A stretch of DNA of 64,000 nt, taken from NCBI RefSeq assembly GCF_000300815.1, contig NZ_AMRX01000006.1, forward strand, positions 248,001-312,000. The letters are read 5' to 3'. Of this stretch, positions 55,189 through 63,053 are shown piece after piece. Positions within the stretch are counted from its first letter, which is position 1, and each line of letters begins with the position of its first letter. The notes under the pieces are model-generated. The model saw only the letters and a list, made by a program, of their open reading frames with translations. It did no database searches and had not been told where the DNA came from. The position numbers and the translations under genes are program-made. This DNA comes from Gayadomonas joobiniege G7. GTDB lineage: Bacteria; Pseudomonadota; Gammaproteobacteria; Enterobacterales; Alteromonadaceae.

Positions 55189-56034
55189 ATGTCTGCTGAA
55201 AATGCATTATTAACGATAGTCGCTGAAAAAATTAAAAACGACTCTTTGGTATTACCCACGTTACCAGAACTGGCGATTAGGATAAGAAACACAGCTGAGC
55301 AAGAAGATGTTAATTTACATCAGCTTGCTGACGTCATTTCGCAAGATCCGGCACTAGCGACTCGGATGATAAAAATTGCTAATGGCGCGTTAATGGGGCG
55401 CGCCGTTCGAGTTACCACCTTATATCAAGCGGTGACTCGAATTGGTTTACGGCAAATTAAAAATATTTCTGTTTCTTTAGTGATGGAACAGTTGTTTGTT
55501 TCTAAAAACAAACTTGTGCAAAAAAAGATGCAGCGTAATTGGAATAACACAGTACATGTTACAGCTGCCGCTATGGTTGTTTTTAAACATTATCAAAACC
55601 GCACAAAAAATACCGATTTAAACATAGACGTTCTAACACTAGCAGGTGTTATCCATAATATTGGCGTTTTGCCGATTATTAAAGAAGCTGAAAACCATCA
55701 AGAAGTATTTGCCGAAGATAGGTTTTTAGATCATGCCATTAAAATGTTATCTGGGCGCGTTGGCGGTTCTATCATGCGTGCATGGGATTTTGGCATCGAA
55801 TATACCGAAGTTGCAGAGCGATGGTCGGATGATAGGTTTGATCGTGCTGAGATCAGTTATATAGACTTTATTCGAGTCGCTGCTTTATACAACGACTTAT
55901 TAGATTACCCCGGTGATAAAATGGACGCTTACGCGGATTATCTAGTAAAAGGCGTTTTACCCTCTGTTGATTTTATGGAATCTGACCAGTTTAAAGAAGA
56001 ATACACGAACACAGTGTCGGTATTTTTAAGTTAA
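55189..56034 (+). CDS. HDOD domain protein
   Basis: A 281-residue protein consisting mainly of an HDOD domain (LPTLPELAIRIRNTAEQED, then ISQDPALATRMIKIANGALM and LYQAVTRIGLRQIKNISVSL). HDOD proteins act in signalling and stress responses, often with cyclic-di-GMP systems, without catalytic HD residues. It is the last intact core gene before the integron. Confidence 0.88.
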   Translation: MSAENALLTIVAEKIKNDSLVLPTLPELAIRIRNTAEQEDVNLHQLADVISQDPALATRMIKIANGALMGRAVRVTTLYQAVTRIGLRQIKNISVSLVMEQLFVSKNKLVQKKMQRNWNNTVHVTAAAMVVFKHYQNRTKNTDLNIDVLTLAGVIHNIGVLPIIKEAENHQEVFAEDRFLDHAIKMLSGRVGGSIMRAWDFGIEYTEVAERWSDDRFDRAEISYIDFIRVAALYNDLLDYPGDKMDAYADYLVKGVLPSVDFMESDQFKEEYTNTVSVFLS

Positions 56035-56134
56035 TTGGCGTAAAAGTGTACCAGCTCATACACCTGTTTGGACAAAAATGAGTTATGACGAATGCGTGCT
56101 CTGTGCCAATAGTGGACATTCAGTTATAACTCGC

Positions 56135-56683
56135 TTATGCCCCAAAATGAGTTGAGCACTTAAAACCAATAACATGTGTGTAAACCTCAGTGGTTTTTAC
56201 ATCATTGTGCCCTAGCGGTTCTTAAACCGTTCTAATGTCAGTGCCAGAGCGCAGTAGCTAGTTGCAAAGGTATATCTAAAAGTATGAGCCGTCACTCGTT
56301 TATGTATGGCTGATTTTTTAACTGCTTGTCTGTGTTGCTTTCGAAATGCAGTTTCGTGAATATGATGGCGACAAATCAATGTATAGCGATCTTTATTGCC
56401 TTTACCACAAAAGCCAAAAATACTTTTATTATAAAAATCAATGTCTTTAATTCGCAATCTTAGTGCCTCATTTATTCTTAAGCCAGCACCAAACAATAGA
56501 CTCGCTATGATTTGATATTTACCCGACAGATTAGAAATAATTAACATGGCTTCTTGAGTGTTTAAAACCGTTAAAGCGAATAAAGGTACGAACCCAATGC
56601 AAATAAGATTTTTCGGTTGCATAGCTATAATGCTTGGTTCTGAGTTCAGTTCTAATTGGCTCGATAAATTAAGATTTAGCCAC
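56135..56683 (-). pseudogene. intI: Degenerate integron integrase
   Basis: Tyrosine recombinase of the integron type, broken. Reading the minus strand: GGAGGA ribosome site, GTG start (56683), AKS then a stop, FIEPIRTELRTKHYSYATEK and SYLHWVRTFIRFN; then a frameshift and loss of about 65 residues; then FGAGLRINEALRLRIKDID and GKGNKDRYTL; then a deletion of the IntI-specific central region; HTFRYTFATS; another frameshift; DIRTV, a stop replacing the expected Gln, and PLGHNDVKTTEVYTHVIG ending at 56135. The longest remaining ORF is 56212-56622. No active integrase can come from it. Confidence 0.9.
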
Positions 56684-56707
56684 CAATAAATCCTCCAAAT
56701 AAAATGG

Positions 56708-56723
56708 CTGTTTATTTATACAG
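56708..56723. promoter_or_regulatory. LexA box upstream of the intI pseudogene
   Basis: CTGTTTATTTATACAG fits CTGT-N8-ACAG and lies 25 bp upstream of the intI start. SOS control of integron integrases by LexA is established in Vibrio and class 1 integrons; here the operator outlived the gene. Confidence 0.8.
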
Positions 56724-57034
56724 TTATAATGGAGGTATGCCAAAAACTCAAATTAGTTCTCGCTTTGTTTTTTAACAAAGCATCGGTTTCATGCAAATGA
56801 AATGTTCTAACAATGTGATTTTTTTGTTTTTTTATTACAATGAGTTTGCATAACGACCCTATATTTGGCTCGTTATGCAAGTTGGCTCGGTTTCTTTCCT
56901 GAAAGTTCTTATTGCTTTTTGACGAGTTAATGCTTAAGTTTATGAAATGATTAATTTAAAGCTTATTGGAATGGCATTTATAGACTCAATGTTAAAAAGT
57001 TCTATACGCTCTTCTAATGATTAAGCTGTTATGT
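56724..57034 (+). other. Presumed attI region with a GCATAAC/GTTATGC inverted repeat
   Basis: About 310 bp between intI and the first cassette gene, with no ORF of note. A perfect 11-bp inverted repeat, TTGCATAACGA (56846-56856) and TCGTTATGCAA (56870-56880), carries R''- and R'-like cores. A GTTATGT core at 57028-57034 is a likely attI/cassette junction, since the same heptamer closes attC2. The exact attI cannot be fixed from sequence alone. Confidence 0.45.
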
Positions 57035-57046
57035 TTCTCGGAAACC

Positions 57047-57412
57047 ATGCGTAAAAATTTAGTTGGAATTTTATTATCAATAAGCTGGAATACTATGGCT
57101 TCTTATAGTTTGCACATTGAGCGTGATGACCAAATTTCTGTAAGTGAATGGTTGGCGATATGCGAAAGCGATTCGTCATTAACTGTGCAGCACGTTGCTA
57201 AAGCAATCAATCCGGAGACGGGTGAAACCATTAAAATTCAAACTCCAAATGGTTGCATTTGGACGAGTCCAATTTTACGCAGAAAATATTATTTTACTTA
57301 TGCTGATGGCAGCATCACTTTGGGTAGCGGTAAAGCTCAAATCAAAAAAGCTAAACAGTTAGCGCAATTACTTGGTGCTAAAGTTGTTGGCGATGAAGGC
57401 GAAGAGTATTAG
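57047..57412 (+). CDS. Integron cassette 1: hypothetical protein
   Basis: A 121-residue product from ATG 57047; ATG 57092 (MASYSLHIERDDQI) is an equally good start and ATG 57017 would overlap the presumed junction. The protein is small and soluble with a lysine-rich C-terminus ending VVGDEGEEY; pattern CLWTSP-like CIWTSP and FTYADGSITLGS suggest a family common in cassettes, but I cannot name a function. It ends 3 bp before attC1, the usual compact cassette layout. Confidence 0.7.
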   Translation: MRKNLVGILLSISWNTMASYSLHIERDDQISVSEWLAICESDSSLTVQHVAKAINPETGETIKIQTPNGCIWTSPILRRKYYFTYADGSITLGSGKAQIKKAKQLAQLLGAKVVGDEGEEY

Positions 57413-57415
57413 AAA

Positions 57416-57514
57416 CATAACAAACGCCTCAACAAGGACGCAAAAAGCTTGGCTTGCGTCACTTCGTTCCTAATTTTAGCCAAGCATTTTGCGCCTGTTA
57501 GGCGGGCGTTAGGC
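57416..57514 (+). repeat. attC1
   Basis: 99-bp integron recombination site. It starts CATAACAAACGCCTC and ends GCCTGTTAGGCGGGCGTTAGGC in shorter form; the core GTTAGGC is 57508-57514. Inner arms GACGCAAAAAGCTTGGC and GCCAAGCATTTTGCG pair almost fully, as in attC folded single strands. Confidence 0.9.
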
Positions 57515-57546
57515 AATAAGCAATATCAAATCTACAGAGAAATAAG

Positions 57547-58131
57547 ATGGAATTCGTACAGAAGAAAAAAGCTAATAAGCATACTTTCACGTTACACGAT
57601 GATTACTTTAATTTTGCTTATGAGGATAAGTCTGGTTCCGGAGATGCAGACTTTAACTACGCGGATTTTCCACAAAAATCATCTATTCAAATAGAACAAA
57701 ATGATTGGCTCAGAAATGTAGGCTATCTGTGGATAGCACTGGGAGTATTCCAGCTTGGCTATGCAATTTATTCAGAGGCGTCCTTATCAGGTAAAGGTTT
57801 CTGGATACTCGTTGGTTTGGTATGCGTTGTCTGGGCTTATTTCTCTAAAGTTAAGTACACTGTCTTTCGTGCTGAGCAGGGGAATATCTTTGTAATCCAA
57901 GAAAAAAATCACGATCAGATAATTGATGAACTTAATACAAGAAGAAAATCTCAGCTTTTACAGTGGTATGGAGAAGTAAACCCAGAAAACGACCTTGAGA
58001 ATGAAATAAGAAAATTTAAATGGCTCTTAGAGCAGGAAATAATCAGCAAAGAAGAGTCTGAGCAAAAAATTGCACAGGCTGAACTTCTTAAAAAGGATAA
58101 TTTTGAATTGCCAGGAGAAAGGCTGAACTAA
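57547..58131 (+). CDS. Integron cassette 2: membrane protein of unknown function
   Basis: A 194-residue product with two adjacent helices (about residues 60-98, VGYLWIALGVFQLGYAIY and WILVGLVCVVWAYF), a soluble part with a PH-like feel (VKYTVFRAEQGNIFVIQE) and a C-terminal SHOCT-like short helix pattern (FKWLLEQEIISKEESEQKIA). SHOCT-like tails are usual in small membrane-associated proteins. Function unknown. The stop lies 1 bp before attC2. Confidence 0.75.
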   Translation: MEFVQKKKANKHTFTLHDDYFNFAYEDKSGSGDADFNYADFPQKSSIQIEQNDWLRNVGYLWIALGVFQLGYAIYSEASLSGKGFWILVGLVCVVWAYFSKVKYTVFRAEQGNIFVIQEKNHDQIIDELNTRRKSQLLQWYGEVNPENDLENEIRKFKWLLEQEIISKEESEQKIAQAELLKKDNFELPGERLN

Positions 58132-58132
58132 T

Positions 58133-58201
58133 GCCTAACAAGGTGCTGCTAGGGATAAATCTACGCTGCGCTCCGATTTACCCCAGAGCACGGCGTTATG
58201 T
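58133..58201 (+). repeat. attC2
   Basis: 69-bp attC from GCCTAAC (58133-58139) to GTTATGT (58195-58201). Arms GGGATAAATC and GATTTACCCC pair. This short form differs in length and sequence from attC1, so cassettes came from different sources. Confidence 0.88.
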
Positions 58202-58212
58202 TTTTAATCGAC

Positions 58213-58599
58213 ATGAAATCACTTTTTAATAAGACAACCTTCTTTTTCTGTGGCGCACTAATTCCCGCTATGCTTGTCGCTGTCATCTATGTGTTTGTCG
58301 GTGACAACTGTGATCCAAAGTTTGGCTGCGCTGGAACTCTTGGCCTCATTCTTAAAATCAGTATTTTACCCATTGCTTTTCTTTCAAGTGTTTGCGTACT
58401 GGTCTGTCTGGCTTTCTTTTCAAAAAGGCATAAATGGACTTCAATACCCAATATTTGGTTCGGTCTACTTGGCATAGCCATCAGTTGCTTTAACATAGTG
58501 AGCATTCGGCTGGCACAAGACCTAGGGCTGGTTGTCACTATACTTTTAATTTTTCTGGCTACAGCATGTGCTCTTTTTGTGCGGTGTGGCAAACCTTAA
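58213..58599 (+). pseudogene. Integron cassette 3: small membrane protein, 3' end cut by IS91 remnant
   Basis: From ATG 58213 (an ATG at 58198 overlaps attC2). The product has four hydrophobic segments (FFFCGALIPAMLVAVIYVF, ILPIAFLSSVCVLVCLAFF and two more) and no recognised family. The last residues (LFVRCGKP) run into transposase-like DNA from about 58584, so the natural C-terminus and the space to its attC were replaced. Truncated, function unknown. Confidence 0.65.
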
Positions 58600-59309
58600 C
58601 TAAATTTGCCAACAACCGACAACACGGTCAATTGGGCATGACCTGTGTGTTACACACATGGGGACAAAACTTAAGCCAGCATATTCATTTGCATTGCTTA
58701 ATCCCCGCAGGTCATTTAAATTCGAAGCAACAATGGCAAACGCTCAACAAAAACTACCTTTATCCGGTGAAAGCTTTATCTACTGTTTTTAAAGGTAAAA
58801 TGTTAGCTGAGTTAAAGACCCAAGCCGTGAATTTAGAAGGTCTGAGTATTCCGAAAACATGGTGTGTGTACGCCAAACCTTGCTTAATCCATAGCCAGAA
58901 ATTATTGAATTATCTGGCGAGGTACACCCGAAAAGGCGTGATATCGGAGTCAAGATTAATTAATCACACACAAAGCTCGGTCAGCTTTAAATATAAAGAT
59001 TACCGAGATAGCCACCAACAGAAGGTAATGACACTTAAAACAGACGAGTTTATCCGGCGGTATTTGCAACACATACTGCCTAAAGGCTTAATGCGAATAC
59101 GCCACTATGGTTTTTTAGCCAATGCGTGTCGCAGGCGCAAAGTCAAGTGGATAAAAGCGCAGTGTAAAAGCCACAAGCCGAGTACAGAAAAGCCCAATGA
59201 AGAGAAAGCATCTCGTTGGTTATGCACTGAATGCAAATTAGGCGAACTTAAACTGATTAGTATTTTATTGCCAAGGCGAAAGTTAATAGAGCCAGCATTA
59301 ACGGGCTGA
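58584..59309 (+). pseudogene. IS91-family transposase remnant (Y2/HUH type), N-terminus missing
   Basis: C-terminal part of a rolling-circle IS91 transposase; the longest frame starts at 58566 in cassette 3 sequence. Motifs: VWQTLTKFANNRQHGQLGMT, the metal-binding HxH in QHIHLHCLIPAG, and the catalytic tyrosine region LLNYLARYTRKGVISESRL, then MRIRHYGFLAN. The N-terminal zinc-finger domain is absent. Such elements move by one end; here a fragment sits inside a cassette. Confidence 0.82.
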
Positions 59310-59565
59310 AACTTTTAAGGCAATAACATTACTATATTTAATTAGCTCGTTGATTCGAGATAAGCCTTGCTGCGGCAAACAAAAATAAAGTTGCAATAGA
59401 TAGACAAATTGGCTTAAATTAACGCTTATTAAGCGAACAAACGCGCTAAAAATGGATTGATAAAATGCAAACAACAAGGAAATCACCAGCCATGCCAGCT
59501 CTGCTTGAAAAAGCAAATTCCTATAGCATAAATCAAACTAAACCAAAAAGAGTGGAGTTTGCCCG
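59310..59565. other. Non-coding stretch after the IS91 remnant
   Basis: About 256 bp without a supported gene. It probably includes the end of the IS91 element and leftover cassette 3 sequence. No clear IS91 origin or terminus hairpin could be fixed by eye. Confidence 0.4.
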
Positions 59566-59622
59566 TTCAACAAGTGATTCATTCACACAAACTACGTGTG
59601 CATGAATACTAAAGCGTTAGGC
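59566..59622 (+). repeat. attC3
   Basis: Short attC, about 57 bp, from TTCAAC to GTTAGGC (59616-59622). Arms GATTCATTCACAC and GTGTGCATGAATA pair well. It is the presumed attC of cassette 3, now separated from its gene by the IS91 fragment. Confidence 0.7.
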
Positions 59623-59631
59623 ATCAAAACG

Positions 59632-60042
59632 ATGATCGAGTACAAAAATAAAATTCCAAGTATCGATGATTATTGGCCGTTATTTCTAAGTACCGGATGG
59701 AATGAGTCTTACAAGACTGATTCAGCGACTATTGAGAAAGCAATCTCAAATAGTACATTTGCCGTTTCAGCATATTCTAATGGAAAGCTCGTTGGTTTTG
59801 CTCGGGCGGTATCTGACAAGGTTATGTACGCTGCTATTTATGATGTAATGGTTCTTCCAGAATTCAGGCACATGAAAATTGGCAGCACTCTTGTTTCCAA
59901 CATTACACAGCAGTGCAAAGAAGTGGGTGTTTTTTCCGTACATCTATTTGCAGCCAATGGTACAGAGCCTTTTTATAACCACCTTGGTTTCAAAGCTCGT
60001 CCACCAAATATGCCAGGTATGCGCTATGATGAAAATGCCTAA
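59632..60042 (+). CDS. Integron cassette 4: GNAT family N-acetyltransferase
   Basis: A 136-residue acetyltransferase. ATG 59632 is chosen because it begins 10 bp after the attC3 core; the open frame from 59596 lies inside attC3. Motifs: VSAYSNGKLVGFARAVSD, the acetyl-CoA loop VLPEFRHMKIGSTLV, and EPFYNHLGFKARPPNMPGM. Similar cassette GNATs are frequent in Vibrio arrays. The substrate is unknown. Confidence 0.85.
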   Translation: MIEYKNKIPSIDDYWPLFLSTGWNESYKTDSATIEKAISNSTFAVSAYSNGKLVGFARAVSDKVMYAAIYDVMVLPEFRHMKIGSTLVSNITQQCKEVGVFSVHLFAANGTEPFYNHLGFKARPPNMPGMRYDENA

Positions 60043-60135
60043 CAAAGTAATCATGTCGCCCGCAAAAAGCGCGGGCTGGGACAGCCTACTCGCCGCTTCG
60101 CTCTGTTTCGGCTGCCCCATATTACGGCGTTGGTC
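60037..60135 (+). repeat. attC4
   Basis: 99-bp attC from GCCTAAC (60037-60043), overlapping the GNAT stop codon, to GTTGGTC (60129-60135). Arms GGGACAGCC and GGCTGCCCC can pair around a variable central hairpin (CCCGCAAAAAGCGCGGG). Confidence 0.85.
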
Positions 60136-60182
60136 TTAAAAATCCACTAGCTTTTTGTCACCTTTGGGGTTACACTCTTTGT

Positions 60183-60461
60183 ATGATCAAAAGTTTCATT
60201 CATAAAGGCCTAGAAAAGTTTTATGCAACCGGTAATACTGCCGGAATACAGAAAAAGCATGAAAAGAAAACTCGTTTGATTTTGACTAATTTGGATCAAG
60301 CTGAAGTTCCTGACGATATGGACTTACCGGGCTTATTTATGCATAAACTTAAAGGCGATAGAAAAGATATATGGTCTGTTCGAGTAAGTGGTAATTGGCG
60401 AATCACCTATCGCTTTACCGGACGGGATGTTGAAATAGTAAATTATGAGGATTATCACTAA
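60183..60461 (+). CDS. higB: Integron cassette 5: HigB-type toxin
   Basis: A 92-residue RelE-superfamily mRNA interferase that would cleave mRNA on the ribosome. Family hallmarks: [38 protein letters not shown], then GNWRITYRF and VNYEDYH at the end. In the toxin-first order typical of higBA. The stop overlaps the higA start region (60461), so the pair is co-translated. Appears intact. Confidence 0.93.
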   Translation: MIKSFIHKGLEKFYATGNTAGIQKKHEKKTRLILTNLDQAEVPDDMDLPGLFMHKLKGDRKDIWSVRVSGNWRITYRFTGRDVEIVNYEDYH

Positions 60462-60757
60462 TGTCTATGCATAATCCAGCACACCCTGGCGAGATTCTTA
60501 AAGAGTTAGTAATTGAACCTATGGGAGTCACGATAACTGATGTAGCGAAACATTTAGACGTAAGTCGTAAAACGCTTTCAAAAGTTTTAAATGCAAAAGG
60601 CTCAATTACTCCAGAGATGGCGGTTAGATTGGAGCTTGTTTTTGGAAAGCCCTCTGCCGATCATTGGTTAAGGCTTCAGAATGCATTTGATCTTTGGCAA
60701 ATGAGGCAAGCCCAAAGCACCTTACATGTATCTCCATATAACTTACAATTAGCGTAG
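60461..60757 (+). CDS. higA: Integron cassette 5: HigA-type antitoxin
   Basis: A 98-residue helix-turn-helix antitoxin that neutralises HigB and represses the pair. Start region [43 protein letters not shown] and the end [17 protein letters not shown] are characteristic. Intact. TA cassettes are thought to stabilise large integron arrays. Confidence 0.93.
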   Translation: MSMHNPAHPGEILKELVIEPMGVTITDVAKHLDVSRKTLSKVLNAKGSITPEMAVRLELVFGKPSADHWLRLQNAFDLWQMRQAQSTLHVSPYNLQLA

Positions 60758-60762
60758 TCGAC

Positions 60763-60863
60763 GTATAACAAGAGAATAAAGAATTGGACGTATTAATGCT
60801 TGGCAGGCGCTCATTCTTCGCAATTATAGCCAAGCTTAATACGCCTCTTATTCAGGCGTTGAT
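60763..60863 (+). repeat. attC5
   Basis: 101-bp attC from GTATAAC (60763-60769) to GTTGATC (60857-60863). Arms GACGTATTAATGCTTGGC and GCCAAGCTTAATACG pair strongly, and AAGAG/CTCTT near the ends completes the fold. Confidence 0.9.
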
Positions 60864-60913
60864 CCTTTCGCCACTCCTCACTATAATGAAGCTATCAAAT
60901 TGATAGGTGATTT

Positions 60914-61246
60914 ATGTCAGATAAAAGACCAGAACCCATCCATGAGTTTCCACTAACAGCTTTGTCAGGCAAAAAGCTCATCAATGACTTAGCGATAAAC
61001 TATAAAACTGTGGCCAATTTAACTTGACCACTACAGTTAGAGCGAGGAATTGCAAGGATGCAGCTATTTCAGGTTCTTCAAAACAAACATAGCCGTATGA
61101 CAGAATTACCACATCAAACTCCAAATGGTGATTGGAAATGTAATCTTCAAGGTATTGCAGCAGGTGAAGTGATAGAAGCTGTAGTTTCCTTAAAAAGGCA
61201 TGACTTTGATCCATCAGCTTTTATTGTGACAGTCATTCTAAAGTAA
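60914..61246 (+). pseudogene. Integron cassette 6: DUF4258-like toxin candidate with in-frame stop
   Basis: ATG 60914 opens a frame that meets TGA at 61025-61027 and then continues in the same frame to 61246. Joined, it would encode about 110 residues, with QLERGIARMQLFQVL, NGDWKCNLQG and AFIVTVI, resembling the DUF4258 toxin-like family. An ATG at 61058 could still start a 62-residue C-terminal piece. The nonsense codon has probably inactivated the toxin, while the following antitoxin-like gene is intact. Family call is tentative. Confidence 0.55.
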
Positions 61247-61256
61247 GGCGGTAAAT

Positions 61257-61703
61257 ATGTATCATTATAAAGATTGCGGTTTGTCGTATATTTACTTAAC
61301 GAATGGATTTAATGTTGAGGAAATCGACGGCGAAGAATATGTAAGTATCGACAACTTGTACGATTTACATACGTTAATTGGTCAAAATATCATTTCGCAA
61401 GTTCGAGCGATCACAAGTGAAGAATTTAAGTTTTTGAGAATAGAGTTAAATATGTCTCAAAAATCATTGGGTCATTTACTTGGCGTCGATACACAAACAG
61501 TAGCTCGTTGGGAAAAAGGTCAAACAGCAATTCCAAGAACGGCAGATGTTACATTGCGTGCATTATATGCAGAGTCAAATGGTAGCGATAGCCAAATTGG
61601 ACTCATGTTAAACATCCTATCCGATGCAGAAATTGATTACCAAATGAAAGATCTACACCTGAAAGAGCAGGAAGAAAAGTGGCAAATTGCTGAAGCAGGT
61701 TAA
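61257..61703 (+). CDS. Integron cassette 6: HTH regulator, antitoxin candidate
   Basis: A 148-residue protein with a short N-terminal domain (MYHYKDCGLSYIYLTNGFNV, lacking a full zinc motif) and an Xre/MqsA-like HTH (FLRIELNMSQKSLGHLLGVD, TVARWEKGQTAIPRTADVTL). It follows the DUF4258-like ORF by 10 bp, the usual toxin then antitoxin order. It may be an antitoxin without its toxin. It ends at the start of attC6. Confidence 0.75.
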   Translation: MYHYKDCGLSYIYLTNGFNVEEIDGEEYVSIDNLYDLHTLIGQNIISQVRAITSEEFKFLRIELNMSQKSLGHLLGVDTQTVARWEKGQTAIPRTADVTLRALYAESNGSDSQIGLMLNILSDAEIDYQMKDLHLKEQEEKWQIAEAG

Positions 61704-61818
61704 CAAGCAATTCAAAGTGACTCGCCCCAATGCATCAATGATTTCAGTGAGTTATGTGTTTACGGTGTGAACCTCTGGCTTAGGTGTTGGGGCTTCGCAC
61801 TTTAATTGGGCGTTAATT
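61698..61818 (+). repeat. attC6 (VCR-like)
   Basis: 121-bp attC from GGTTAAC (61698-61704) to GTTAATT (61812-61818). Ends TTAACAAGCAATTCAAAG and CTTTAATTGGGCGTTAA are close to Vibrio cholerae repeats. Last recognisable attC of the array. Confidence 0.88.
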
Positions 61819-61845
61819 TTTGCTCAATCGCTTTACCTTCGGAGC

Positions 61846-61998
61846 TTACCCAAAACTTCTATGAACATCGGCAACGATGATAAACATTTTATTTTCAGCA
61901 TCTTGAAAAGTCTGAAATCCATATTGTTTATAAAAAGCTTTCGCTTGTTGGCTTGCCATGACTTTTACATTACGAGCAATAATTAAGGTGGGTGTCAT
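61846..61998 (-). pseudogene. Acetyltransferase C-terminal fragment, antisense in the last cassette
   Basis: A 50-residue minus-strand frame whose core QQAKAFYKQYGFQTFQ is the GNAT C-terminal pattern (Ala-x-x-FY-x-x-GF). The N-terminal acetyl-CoA domain is missing. It lies after attC6 and reads against the array, so it is a broken cassette or a chromosomal remnant. An imperfect inverted repeat (62019-62029 and 62040-62050) lies beyond, before rdgC; no attC closes this unit. Confidence 0.55.
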
Positions 61999-62131
61999 TT
62001 TGGCACGTTGCGGGCTGCCAGATTTGATTGAGTTTTGTTAATCGAATCTGACAGATAAAGTTAAGACTTATGGGCGTATAGCTGTTACCAACAAGTGATT
62101 TTGTCGTACTTTAATTACCAAGAAACAGAGT

Positions 62132-63040
62132 TTATTCTTCTGCCGCTGTAAATTGTAAAACTTCGCTTAAGCGTTCTGCAAAAGCCGTTAATTCCCCAGC
62201 CATTAAGGTAAAATCTGCATCCAGGCGTGCCAATTTATCCTCGTCTGTTATGTCTTCGTTTTGTTCCTTTATGACATCACTAAATTGGATGCGTTTAATG
62301 CTCGCATCTTCACCAATTAAACAAGATAAAGTTTCTTTCCATTCAACGGCTAATCGGGTCACCATTTTTCCATTGTCTAGGTGGTTCTGCAAGTCATCTG
62401 AATCTAATGCCAGGTTTTTGCAACGCAAAACGCCCTCGTCGTCGGCAAAGTCTTTTAACTCAACTTCTGCCCCTAATACAAAATCTGTCGGGTGCTGGCC
62501 ACGCATCCAATCAGTTAAAATAACCGGAATGCCGACTTCAGATTCAGGGGGCACTACAGGTAAGCTGCTCAGTGTTTTGCGTAAATGGGCTAATAACTCT
62601 TCTGCTTTGTTATGGCTGGCGCTCTCTACAAAAATCCAACCGGCTTGCGGCACGATTAGAGCGCGTAAAAAGCTCGATTTGCTAAACGCTTGTGGCAACA
62701 AAGTATGAATCAGCTCTTCTTTCATCGTTTGTTTTTCTTTGCCTTTTACCTTACGGTCTTCTTGCTCTTGAATCAGTTCAATTTTTTCGTCTAGCAGTTC
62801 TTTAACCACGGCCGCCGGTAAAACTTTTTCCTGTTTTTTTAAATTAATTAAATAAGCCTGGCCGGATGCATGAACTAACGCTTCAGTTTTGGGCGAAAGT
62901 GCAGGTGCCCAACCGATTGATTGTACTTCGGTATTAGCACAGGGTTTAAAACTAAATTCTTGCAGTTGTTGTTCTAAAGACTCAGGGGAAAACTCAGGGG
63001 TTTGCGTAAATCTGTACATGAGTGCGTTTTTAAACCACAT
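62132..63040 (-). CDS. rdgC: Recombination-associated protein RdgC
   Basis: A 302-residue ring-shaped DNA-binding protein that limits RecA access. Start MWFKNALMYRFTQTPEFSPE, then GWAPALSPKTEALVH, and the conserved core FLRALIVPQAGWIFVESASHN and VTRLAVEWKETLSCLI are family features. Intact; it marks the return to core chromosome after the integron. Confidence 0.95.
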   Translation of the reverse strand: MWFKNALMYRFTQTPEFSPESLEQQLQEFSFKPCANTEVQSIGWAPALSPKTEALVHASGQAYLINLKKQEKVLPAAVVKELLDEKIELIQEQEDRKVKGKEKQTMKEELIHTLLPQAFSKSSFLRALIVPQAGWIFVESASHNKAEELLAHLRKTLSSLPVVPPESEVGIPVILTDWMRGQHPTDFVLGAEVELKDFADDEGVLRCKNLALDSDDLQNHLDNGKMVTRLAVEWKETLSCLIGEDASIKRIQFSDVIKEQNEDITDEDKLARLDADFTLMAGELTAFAERLSEVLQFTAAEE

Positions 63041-63053
63041 AAAAATTCCTAAA

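Noticed and set aside
56212-56622. Stand-alone 136-residue recombinase gene
   Set aside because: The integrase N- and C-terminal parts lie in other frames directly beside it, so it is the largest piece of a broken intI and not a gene.
57449-57694. 81-residue open frame starting inside attC1
   Set aside because: It overlaps the attC hairpin and the start of cassette 2 in another frame; no ribosome site.
59879-60139. 86-residue open frame across the GNAT gene and attC4
   Set aside because: It is an out-of-frame shadow that runs through the recombination site and has no recognisable features.
56700-61820. CRISPR array
   Set aside because: The repeats are attC sites of varied length and sequence separating ORFs, not short regular repeats with spacers.
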